NCBI RefSeq assembly: GCF_900206265.1
Contig: NZ_LT907782.1
Span: 2,604,001 to 2,668,000, forward strand
Length of the DNA: 64,000 bases
Direction: 5' to 3'
Source of the DNA: Nitrosomonas ureae
Lineage (GTDB): Bacteria > Pseudomonadota > Gammaproteobacteria > Burkholderiales > Nitrosomonadaceae
Made by a program: the position numbers and the translations under genes. The notes under the pieces were generated by a model. It did not search any database, was not told where the DNA came from, and worked only from the letters and a program-made list of their open reading frames with translations. Positions 56,956 to 64,000 of the stretch are shown here, piece by piece; position 1 is the first letter of the stretch, and every line of letters begins with the position of its first letter.

Positions 56956-57702
56956 TTACTCAAGCCAGATTAGAGCAGCCATGCGCCCGGTTTCGCTGTC
57001 CCGTCGATAAGAAAAAAACCGCCCGGGATCACTGAAAGTACAGATTCCTCCGCCATAAATCCGAGTAATGCCGCTGTTTGCCAGGCGTTGCCGCGCCAAT
57101 AGAAAAATATCCGCCAGCCATTTTCTTTCATGCCGATCATTCTTGACTACAAATGCCTGTTTCGCCCGTTCGTCATGGTGGACAAAGGTTTCGTACACAT
57201 CGGAGCCGACTTCAAAGTGATCCGGGCCAATTGCCGGTCCTAGCCATGCTATCAGCTGATCATGATCCATTTGCATGGCTTTAATGGATTTCTCAATAAT
57301 TCCTCCGGCCAGCCCGCGCCAACCCGCATGTATGATGCCGACGGTAGTGCCCGCGGTATTGCATATCAATACCGGCAAACAGTCGGCTACCATCACCGCG
57401 CAAACTGTTTTTCGTTTACGGCTGAAAGCCGCGTCTCCCTCCGGAATTTCCGTTGTCGCATGATCTATCGCGATCGGACTGGTACCGTGCACCTGTTTCA
57501 ACCACCTGGGCTCGGCGGGTAAGTAATGGCGTAATAAAGCCCGATTTTGTGTTACATCGGCCAAATTATCATTGACGTGCGTTCCCAGGTTCAGCGAAGT
57601 ATAAACGCCCTTTGCGCTACGGCTCACGCCGCCTGTGCGTGTTGTAAACAGCGCTTTTACATTGCCGGGCGCAGGCCAATCAGGAATGATCCAGTCATGC
57701 AT
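56956..57702 (-). CDS. pgeF: peptidoglycan editing factor PgeF (YfiH family)
   Basis: 248 residues. Active-site His and Cys are in NLGTHVNDN, VMVADCLPVLI and GIIHAGWRGLAGGI. PgeF hydrolyses misplaced L-Ser at position 1 of stem peptides in UDP-MurNAc-type precursors; older names are multicopper laccase-like. Stands between the ZIP gene and the divergent ankyrin gene. Confidence 0.93.
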   Translation of the reverse strand: MHDWIIPDWPAPGNVKALFTTRTGGVSRSAKGVYTSLNLGTHVNDNLADVTQNRALLRHYLPAEPRWLKQVHGTSPIAIDHATTEIPEGDAAFSRKRKTVCAVMVADCLPVLICNTAGTTVGIIHAGWRGLAGGIIEKSIKAMQMDHDQLIAWLGPAIGPDHFEVGSDVYETFVHHDERAKQAFVVKNDRHERKWLADIFLLARQRLANSGITRIYGGGICTFSDPGRFFSYRRDSETGRMAALIWLE

Positions 57703-57945
57703 AGTTATCGAACGTTAGATGTTATCCGGAAAAGTATCGAAAAATATAATTTATAAATCTTACAGCGATTTAATTGTAATCATTAGAATGCTTGTCTGCG
57801 CAACGAATTAAACCTAAAAATAGATATTTCTGAGTTAAAATATTGCCAATGAGACACAATCTATTCCAATGCATGTTGCATTGATCATTCAATCCCATTA
57901 ATAACCCCGATAGTTGATAATAACAAGTCCGATATAGGTGTAACA

Positions 57946-59103
57946 ATGAATGCTATAAAAGAATCAATCAGTACCATGTGCAAATTTTTCACAGGCGCAA
58001 TCATCCTTATTTTTTTAGTGACATCCCTTGCACAAGCTGCGACCGAGGATGAAAACGAATTTCTTAAAGCCGCATTTTCCGGAAATATGGAAGCTATTAA
58101 GCAGCTATTGGAAAAAGGCGTCAATGTCAATTACCAAAACGAAATGGGATTTACCGCGTTGATTGTCGCTTCCCAGTTTGGGCATACCGATATTGTCGAT
58201 GCGTTGCTGGAAAAGAATGCTGATGTCACTATTAAAAATGCGGGCGGTGTCACTGCATTAACCGTTGCTGCAAAAAATGGCTATGCCGACATCGTTAATA
58301 CGTTGCTAGCCAAAGGTGCGGATATCAATGCTCAAACCACCGACGGTATTACGCCGTTGATGCTGGCAATACAAAAAGGTCATGAAGCGATTGTCGATAC
58401 ACTGATTGAGAAAGGTGCGGATGTGCAGCTGCAAACCCAGGAAAAACTTAACGCCTTGATCATTGCTGCCATGGAAGGCAAAAGCGCAATTGTCGATAAG
58501 CTTCTGGCCAAAGGTGCGAAAATTGATACGCAGGCATCTGACAATACCACCGCGCTATACATGGCCGCTAGAAATGGACATACGGCGATCGTCGAAACCT
58601 TGTTAGCGAAAAACGCTCCGGTTGATCTGGTAGCCATCAACAATACCACACCGTTGTATGTTTCTGCACAGAATGGTCATCTTGATATTGTCAATGCTCT
58701 GTTGGAAAAGGGCGCCAAAGTTGACGTAAAGGATGAAAATGATGCAACGCCTTTGATCTTGGCGTCATTAATGGGTCATGCTGAGGTAGTAAAGACACTC
58801 ATCAAACATGGCGCTGTGGTGCGTCATCAAGCCAATAATGGATTTACCCCGTTGATTCTAGCTGCACAAAACGGACACGTGCCGGTTGTGGAAATTTTGT
58901 TGGATAGCGGCGCTGATATTAATCAGCAAAATGACGATGGCATAACGGCATTGATGTGGGCGGGCTTGCATGATCATGCAGAGGCGGTAAAAGTGTTGCT
59001 GAGCAGGGGGGGTGACGCAAAAATCAAAAGCAAAACCGGAAAAACTGCGGCTGAAATTGCTAAAGACCCTGCCATTATCGAGTTGTTGCAGGCCGCTCAA
59101 TAA
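57946..59103 (+). CDS. secreted ankyrin-repeat protein
   Basis: 385 residues. A signal peptide (ends about AQA, residue 30) is followed by ten to eleven ankyrin repeats of 33 residues, for example GHTDIVDALLEKNADV and NGHLDIVNALLEKGAKVD. No other domain is present. It is probably a periplasmic or exported binding scaffold. Repeats 2-10 keep the TPL/TAL motif well, so folding is likely intact. It precedes the glycerophosphodiesterase gene by 35 nt and may share its transcript. Confidence 0.9.
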   Translation: MNAIKESISTMCKFFTGAIILIFLVTSLAQAATEDENEFLKAAFSGNMEAIKQLLEKGVNVNYQNEMGFTALIVASQFGHTDIVDALLEKNADVTIKNAGGVTALTVAAKNGYADIVNTLLAKGADINAQTTDGITPLMLAIQKGHEAIVDTLIEKGADVQLQTQEKLNALIIAAMEGKSAIVDKLLAKGAKIDTQASDNTTALYMAARNGHTAIVETLLAKNAPVDLVAINNTTPLYVSAQNGHLDIVNALLEKGAKVDVKDENDATPLILASLMGHAEVVKTLIKHGAVVRHQANNGFTPLILAAQNGHVPVVEILLDSGADINQQNDDGITALMWAGLHDHAEAVKVLLSRGGDAKIKSKTGKTAAEIAKDPAIIELLQAAQ

Positions 59104-59138
59104 TCACGTGATGCTATTCATAACCACGCTGCGCGAAC

Positions 59139-59879
59139 ATGAACTCGCTACCTGAAAAATGCAAGGTATTTGCGCATCGCGGTGCAAATCGGGAGGCGAT
59201 GGAAAATACCCGTAGTGCTTTCGACAAAGCACTACAATATGCTATTGACGGCATTGAAACCGATGTGCAGCTGAGCCGCGATGAAGTCGCGGTGCTGTGG
59301 CACGATCGTTTTCTTAATAAAATCGGACTGAACGATAAGAACATCGATGATTTCGATTATCAGCAACTACAAACGCTGATTAATCCAGGTTCTGAGAATG
59401 AAGGCATTATGACTCTGCGGGATTTTCTGGGGACTTACCGCCAATGTTGCCATTTATTGATTGAAGTTAAAAATCGTGACTGGGAGCCATCCACCCGTCA
59501 TCAAACAAAAATGCGCCAAACACTGGATTTGATCGGCAATGATCCTGATCAAAATATACTGGTTTCTTCCTTTAATCTTGCGAGTCTGGAGTATGCCCAT
59601 TACCACCGGGCGGAGGTTCCATTGATTTATAACTTTGAAACCGATCAAACCATTACCGATGTACGCCGGTTACTCACTACCCATACTTTTCTGTATGGTT
59701 TTTGTCTGCCGATTTCAAACACCGATCAAGCCATCGTCAATTTATTGCATGATCATCGCAAGTGTGTCGGCGTGTATACCTGCAATAGCGATGTCGAGAT
59801 TACTAAAGCCTTGCAGCTGGGCGTTGATATCCTGATCAGCGATTTACCTAATAAAGCGCTGACACTGCGCGATCAATGA
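59139..59879 (+). CDS. glycerophosphodiester phosphodiesterase
   Basis: 246 residues, no signal peptide. Metal and catalytic residues: VFAHRGANREAMENT, GIETDVQLSRDEVAVLWHD and LLIEVKN. Cleaves glycerophosphodiesters to glycerol-3-phosphate and an alcohol in the cytoplasm. Its stop overlaps the glpD start (ATGA), so the product feeds the next enzyme. Confidence 0.93.
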   Translation: MNSLPEKCKVFAHRGANREAMENTRSAFDKALQYAIDGIETDVQLSRDEVAVLWHDRFLNKIGLNDKNIDDFDYQQLQTLINPGSENEGIMTLRDFLGTYRQCCHLLIEVKNRDWEPSTRHQTKMRQTLDLIGNDPDQNILVSSFNLASLEYAHYHRAEVPLIYNFETDQTITDVRRLLTTHTFLYGFCLPISNTDQAIVNLLHDHRKCVGVYTCNSDVEITKALQLGVDILISDLPNKALTLRDQ

Positions 59880-61465
59880 AACGGGATTTTGCAGCCTTAT
59901 CCGCTCAATCTTTCGATCTTTTGATTTGTGGTGGCGGCATCTATGGCGCCTGGACAGCCTATGATGCGGCGCTTCGTGGCCTGATAGTGGCTATCGTCGA
60001 ACAAAACGATTGGGCTAGCGCAACGTCTTCCGCATCGACCAAATTAATTCACGGTGGTTTGCGTTACCTGGAAACATACGATTTCAAACTGGTCAGTAAA
60101 TCTCTCAAAGAACGTACCATGCTGCTGCACGCAGCACCGCATCGTGTATGGCCGTTGCACTTCGGTGTTCCGGTTTACGCACAGCAGCGTCTCAACCGAT
60201 TGCAACTAAAACTGGGCTTGTCGTTGTATGATTATCTGGCGGGTGACGCCAATACATCCATGCATCATCGCTATTATGATGCGCAGCAATTCAGTGCACA
60301 TTTTCCCATGATTAGAGAAGATAGTCTGAAAGGGGGATTCACTTACGCTGACGCACAAACGGATGACGCACGATTGACCCTGGAATTGATTGCGGGCGCA
60401 CAGACGGCCGGTGCTTGTTGCGTAAATTATTGTCGGCTGGTTCAGGTGTTGGACGTGGATGGGAAAGCCAATGGCGCATTCGTTCAAGATCAACTTACCC
60501 AAAACAAACAAAGAATTGATGCTAAACAAATTGTTTTTACGACGGGTCAGTGGCTGACTAAAGAGACGCCAAGCAATGCATGGTGCCGTCTTGCCAAGGG
60601 CGTTCATCTGGTCATGCCCGCTTTGTTGAATGCTGAAGCTTTGTTACTGACCTCCGCATCAGATGGTCGTGTATTTTTTATGATTCCTTGGTACGGCTTA
60701 ACACTCCTTGGAACCACCGATACCGATTTCAAGGGCAATGTGGAGCAGGTTATAGTTGAAGACAGCGATATCGATTATCTGCTTGCTGCTGCCAATAGTT
60801 ATTTGAAAACGCCATGGACACGCAGTGATATCATTGGCAGCTTTGCCGGCTTGCGGGTTTTTAAGCAAAATGCATCGACAACCGCCTCCAGTTCACCTTC
60901 AGTAATCAGCCGTGATTGGGAATTAAAAACAGCACCCGATGGAGTACATTATGCGATTGGTGGAAAAATTACTTCGTCACGTCAGGATGCTGCACGTATC
61001 GTCGATGCTGTTTGCGCACAACTGGGTATTTCACCACCTTGCGCTACTCAGGATCGTCCGTTCCCCTGGACACCGCAGGAAGATTTCATGGCTTGGTGCG
61101 CCCGTATATCTGAACAAGCGACGCAACTGGGTATTGATGCGGAAAGTGCTCGATGGCTATTGCGTCGCCACGGGGTACGTGTCGTAGAAATTTTCCAGCG
61201 GATCGAAATGATGCCTGAGTTGGCACAACGCATTATTCCAGCGTTACCCTTTATTCGTGCCGACTTGATGTATTGTGCCGAAACCGAGATGGTTATGCAC
61301 CTGGATGATCTGCTGCGCCGCCGTTTACCATTGCTCATTATGACAAAGCTAACCGAAGAGCAATTGCTGCAGATTGCGCAGTGGGTAGCAGGTGGCTTGA
61401 ATTGGAACGGTACGCGGATGACGCTGGAAATTACACGTTGCAAAAATTATCGGAGCATGCAGTGA
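59876..61465 (+). CDS. glpD: FAD-dependent glycerol-3-phosphate dehydrogenase
   Basis: 529 residues. The FAD motif is DLLICGGGIYGAWTAYDAAL, with STKLIHGGLRYLE next and GTTDTDFKG later, and a C-terminal helical domain starting near residue 390. It oxidises glycerol-3-phosphate to DHAP and gives electrons to quinone at the inner membrane. It is coupled to the phosphodiesterase before it and to the kinase after it. Confidence 0.95.
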   Translation: MKRDFAALSAQSFDLLICGGGIYGAWTAYDAALRGLIVAIVEQNDWASATSSASTKLIHGGLRYLETYDFKLVSKSLKERTMLLHAAPHRVWPLHFGVPVYAQQRLNRLQLKLGLSLYDYLAGDANTSMHHRYYDAQQFSAHFPMIREDSLKGGFTYADAQTDDARLTLELIAGAQTAGACCVNYCRLVQVLDVDGKANGAFVQDQLTQNKQRIDAKQIVFTTGQWLTKETPSNAWCRLAKGVHLVMPALLNAEALLLTSASDGRVFFMIPWYGLTLLGTTDTDFKGNVEQVIVEDSDIDYLLAAANSYLKTPWTRSDIIGSFAGLRVFKQNASTTASSSPSVISRDWELKTAPDGVHYAIGGKITSSRQDAARIVDAVCAQLGISPPCATQDRPFPWTPQEDFMAWCARISEQATQLGIDAESARWLLRRHGVRVVEIFQRIEMMPELAQRIIPALPFIRADLMYCAETEMVMHLDDLLRRRLPLLIMTKLTEEQLLQIAQWVAGGLNWNGTRMTLEITRCKNYRSMQ

Positions 61466-62859
61466 TAGTGGCGCTCGCGCTCGATTTGGGTACGACATCC
61501 ATCAAAGCAGCTTTGATGGATCATCACGGAATACTCCGGCACATTGTCACCCACCCGGCACCTGCTATCGACAGCTGCGATGGGCGATACGAAAGCAATG
61601 CATCGCAGTATGCTGCCGTTGCTGAACAGGTTCTCACTGAATGTCTTGTACAAACCCAGATTAAGAACAATCCACCGCTGGGATTGTGCAGTCAACGTTC
61701 GTCTTTTTTACTCTGGGATAGAATCACCGGTAAACCGGTAACACCATTAATTTCCTGGCAAGATGACCGTGGCGCAAGTTGTTGCGACCGTCTGCAGATG
61801 TCCTCAAATACCATTCACAAACTTACCGGCTTACGGCTAACGCCTTATTATCTGGGGCCTAAGTTGAGTGTACTGTTGCAGGAAAATCCGGCATGGCGGG
61901 AGAAACTTATTCAAGGTGAATGGCTGGTGGGTACATTGGATACGTTTTTGATTTGGCGCTGGACCGGTAAGCAGCACTTTATCACCGATGCATCAATGGC
62001 CGCGCGTACGCTGCTGATGGATATACATCAGCAGCAGTGGGCAGATGTTTTATGTGGCTTTTTCGATGTTCCACGCTCGATTTTGCCGCAAATCAGACCT
62101 TCAACCGGATTGGATCTTACTTTAGACAATGGATTAATCTTACAAGCTAGCGTCGGCGATCAATCGGCGGCGTTGATTGCCAGTTTGGCAAATAATCAGA
62201 GCGAAGCTTTGGTTAATCTGGGGACGGGTGGTTTTGTGATTCGTTCGACTGCCAAGAGAGAAGTAGCGTTTAATGGATACTTACAAACATTGGTTTATCA
62301 AAACAGAAGCCGGCAAGTACAATTTGCTATCGAAGGGACGCTTAATTCCATTGCCTCAGCGTTTGCGCCTTACCCGGTCAATGAATGTTGCATCGAAGAT
62401 CTGGCGTGCAACGATATTTTCTGCTTGGCAGAACCTAGTGGCTTGGGTGCGCCTTATTTTCGCAACGATTGGGGCATTCATTTTTCTCAGCCGGTCACCG
62501 GGTTCACCCCACGACAAGTTGCTTTACTGTTGCTCGAAGCGATTATTTTCCGGGTTGCGCGTATCCTGGAAGAGTTTCACCAGCATGCGCCGTTAACTCA
62601 GGTTTATTTATCCGGCGGTTTATCCGAGTTACCCTGCTTGCAATACGGCATTGCACAATGTGTTATTTTTCCGGTTTATCACTTGCAGCAGAAGGAAGCC
62701 AGTCTGCAAGGTACCGCTGCATTGGTCTGTGGAGTTAAAGCAATTTATCATCGGGAGGTGCAAAAAATAGAAAATAAGCAAACAGGCATCGCGCTCATGA
62801 AAAAGTATCGGCGTTGGAAAGAATGGCTGGATGCTTTATTAAGCACCCCGCACGGTTAA
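61462..62859 (+). CDS. FGGY-family carbohydrate kinase
   Basis: 465 residues from GTG 61462, which overlaps the glpD stop as GTGA. ATP-fold starts ALDLGTTSIKAALMD; LISWQDDRGA and VNLGTGGFVI are family features. Could be a glycerol kinase-like enzyme, given the operon, though the glycerol-kinase signature is not exact. It would phosphorylate a small sugar or polyol to feed GlpD. Confidence 0.88.
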   Translation: MIVALALDLGTTSIKAALMDHHGILRHIVTHPAPAIDSCDGRYESNASQYAAVAEQVLTECLVQTQIKNNPPLGLCSQRSSFLLWDRITGKPVTPLISWQDDRGASCCDRLQMSSNTIHKLTGLRLTPYYLGPKLSVLLQENPAWREKLIQGEWLVGTLDTFLIWRWTGKQHFITDASMAARTLLMDIHQQQWADVLCGFFDVPRSILPQIRPSTGLDLTLDNGLILQASVGDQSAALIASLANNQSEALVNLGTGGFVIRSTAKREVAFNGYLQTLVYQNRSRQVQFAIEGTLNSIASAFAPYPVNECCIEDLACNDIFCLAEPSGLGAPYFRNDWGIHFSQPVTGFTPRQVALLLLEAIIFRVARILEEFHQHAPLTQVYLSGGLSELPCLQYGIAQCVIFPVYHLQQKEASLQGTAALVCGVKAIYHREVQKIENKQTGIALMKKYRRWKEWLDALLSTPHG

Positions 62860-62967
62860 TTTTAAAAAGTCTACCCGAATGAATCATCAATCCTGTAAAA
62901 TCCGCCTCGCGAGCGGCACTTTTGTGCATGATCAGATTATTTATAACTTGTTGTTTCCATTTATAGA

Positions 62968-63012
62968 AACATGATATCAATCACATGGCATTCATGTGAT
63001 TGATATCATGTT
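62968..63012. promoter_or_regulatory. 45-bp inverted repeat upstream of protoglobin gene
   Basis: Arms AACATGATATCAATCACATG (62968-62987) and the exact complement (62993-63012), spacer GCATT. It ends 28 bp before ATG 63041. Each arm also contains the TGATATCA palindrome. Looks like an operator for a dimeric or tetrameric regulator, or an RNA hairpin in the leader; there is no T-tract. Confidence 0.75.
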
Positions 63013-63040
63013 ATTGTTTAACCTTTCAAAAGGAAGCCTT

Positions 63041-63631
63041 ATGACAACCAATATACCTGGGTATACCTATGGCAGCGCTTCGCTGCAAAAATCTCCCGTA
63101 TCCATGGATGATTTTGCCAAACTTAAACAAGCCAGCCTGTTTGGCGACGATGATGTACGTTACCTGAAAATGTCGCACGATGTACTGAAAGATCAAGTTG
63201 AACAAATCCTGGATGTATGGTACGGCTTTGTCGGTTCAACCCCTTTTCTATTGCACTATTTCACTAATGCAGCTGATGGTCAACCTAACATGGATTACCT
63301 GGGGGGCGTGCGTAAACGTTTTGGACAATGGATTCTTGATACTGCCAACGCCGAGTACAATCAGGACTGGCTCAATTATCAATATGAGATCGGATTGCGT
63401 CATCACAGCTCAAAGAAAAATACTACCGATAATGTAAAATCCGTACCTATCATTCATATCCATTATATCTTTGCGTTGTTGATCCCGATCACCACTACAC
63501 TGCGTCCGTTTTTGGAAAAAGACGGCCATTCCCGTGACGACGTGGATCGCATGCAAGACGCATGGCGCAAATCGGTGCTGATGCAAGTGATTCTGTGGTC
63601 ACAACCTTATATTAAGTCAGGCGAGTTCTAA
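63041..63631 (+). CDS. protoglobin (globin-coupled-sensor-type haem protein)
   Basis: 196 residues from ATG 63041, AAAGGAAGCC in front. PF11563-like protoglobin fold: IPGYTYGSASLQKSPVSMDD, VWYGFVGSTPFLLHYF, YEIGLRHHSSKKN (the proximal His region) and IHYIFALLIPITTTLRPF. It has no output domain, so it is a single-domain haem protein that may bind O2, NO or CO. Its operator-like inverted repeat suggests gas or redox control. Confidence 0.88.
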   Translation: MTTNIPGYTYGSASLQKSPVSMDDFAKLKQASLFGDDDVRYLKMSHDVLKDQVEQILDVWYGFVGSTPFLLHYFTNAADGQPNMDYLGGVRKRFGQWILDTANAEYNQDWLNYQYEIGLRHHSSKKNTTDNVKSVPIIHIHYIFALLIPITTTLRPFLEKDGHSRDDVDRMQDAWRKSVLMQVILWSQPYIKSGEF

Positions 63632-63638
63632 GTTTGTA

Positions 63639-63671
63639 AGGGAGAGCGCAAGTGCTGTTCTCGCTCTCCCT
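63639..63671. terminator. hairpin between protoglobin and glycosyltransferase genes
   Basis: Arms AGGGAGAGCG (63639-63648) and CGCTCTCCCT (63662-63671) are perfect. No T-tract follows (CTCCC instead), so termination would be weak. Confidence 0.45.
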
Positions 63672-63723
63672 CTCCCTATCAGTATTACTCTCATTTATTG
63701 CTTAAAAATAATTTTTTTGGTAC

Positions 63724-64000
63724 ATGCGCTTATCCGTCATCGTTCCCGCCTTTAACGAAGAACAACTGATTTTGGATTGTTTGAATTCCATCCAGGAATC
63801 TGTCAGCGCAAACTCAAAACCCGGTTTCACTTATGAGATTATCGTTGTCGACAACAATTCAACCGATAAAACTGCGCAACTTGCTACACAAGCTGGAGCG
63901 ACAGTAGTATTTGAGCCGATCAATCAAATCGGGCGTGCGCGTAATGTCGGCGCGGCTGTCGCCACAGGGGAGTGGTTGCTGTTTGTCGATGCTGACAGCT
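63724..64000 (+). CDS. family 2 glycosyltransferase (3' end outside the window)
   Basis: Reads from ATG 63724 and is open to the window end (92 codons). GT-A start: LSVIVPAFNEEQLILDCLNS, then EIIVVDNNSTDKTAQLA and RARNVGAAVATGEWLLFVDAD, the last being the metal-binding DxD. Acceptor and product unknown. Confidence 0.88.
   Translation, partial: MRLSVIVPAFNEEQLILDCLNSIQESVSANSKPGFTYEIIVVDNNSTDKTAQLATQAGATVVFEPINQIGRARNVGAAVATGEWLLFVDADS

Noticed and set aside
1..64000. tRNA, rRNA, CRISPR arrays, prophage modules
   Set aside because: No cloverleaf, rRNA-like segment, regularly spaced repeats or phage structural gene was found on reading both strands; the GH19 gene alone does not make a prophage.

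Overview
The window is a gene-dense stretch of a Gram-negative, probably betaproteobacterial chromosome. It carries the xseB-ispA-dxs-folE2 block, an argJ/DUF815/Nudix-ThiE block, an ECF sigma/DUF3619/DUF3106 unit, YaeQ, DUF2959 and LptFG. Gene content and moderate GC suggest a Nitrosomonas-like nitrifier, but no ammonia-oxidation gene is present, so the genus is an inference. No rRNA, tRNA or CRISPR array was found.

Layout. 1-8100: a truncated ABC exporter with an unusual N-terminus, an ECF sigma module, yacG, a diguanylate cyclase, and a tight mutT/thiE-DUF815-argJ operon. 8100-21000: cold-shock protein, catalase, an AI-2E-type permease with an extra C-terminal domain, a LigB-type dioxygenase, wrbA, a Cu+ P-type ATPase, D-lactate dehydrogenase and mutL. 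20800-27000: a GH19 hydrolase translationally coupled to a secreted protein (possible effector/immunity pair), two c-di-GMP turnover proteins and an ExbB-ExbD-TonB-like set. 28000-39000: a long minus-strand run holding a YghO-type GNAT protein, a nucleotidyltransferase, LptF, LptG, KtrA, KtrB, a CDP-alcohol phosphatidyltransferase and a lipid kinase-nucleotidyltransferase fusion. 39900-43800: xseB-ispA-dxs-folE2. 43800-48400: a PAS-GAF-GGDEF-EAL protein and an ABC-F ATPase. 48400-53400: an accessory island with a membrane-anchored degenerate amidase, a VOC protein, a frameshifted Phd-type antitoxin, an IS3 element and a gene broken by a 141-bp MITE. 53400-64000: a CTP-dependent lipid kinase-like membrane protein, an OFA-type MFS permease, a ZIP transporter, pgeF, a secreted ankyrin protein, a glycerophosphodiester-glycerol catabolic operon, a protoglobin and a truncated glycosyltransferase.

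The most promising candidate for an undescribed system is the lipid-related run at 29407-38943. It joins an acyltransferase-like protein, a nucleotidyltransferase, an LptFG pair, a CDP-alcohol phosphotransferase and a DAG-kinase-like fusion, which looks like synthesis plus export of a special membrane lipid. The 141-bp MITE occurs twice with identical sequence (12925-13065 and 52655-52795). Its second copy splits a gene whose frame is restored by precise excision, showing recent activity.
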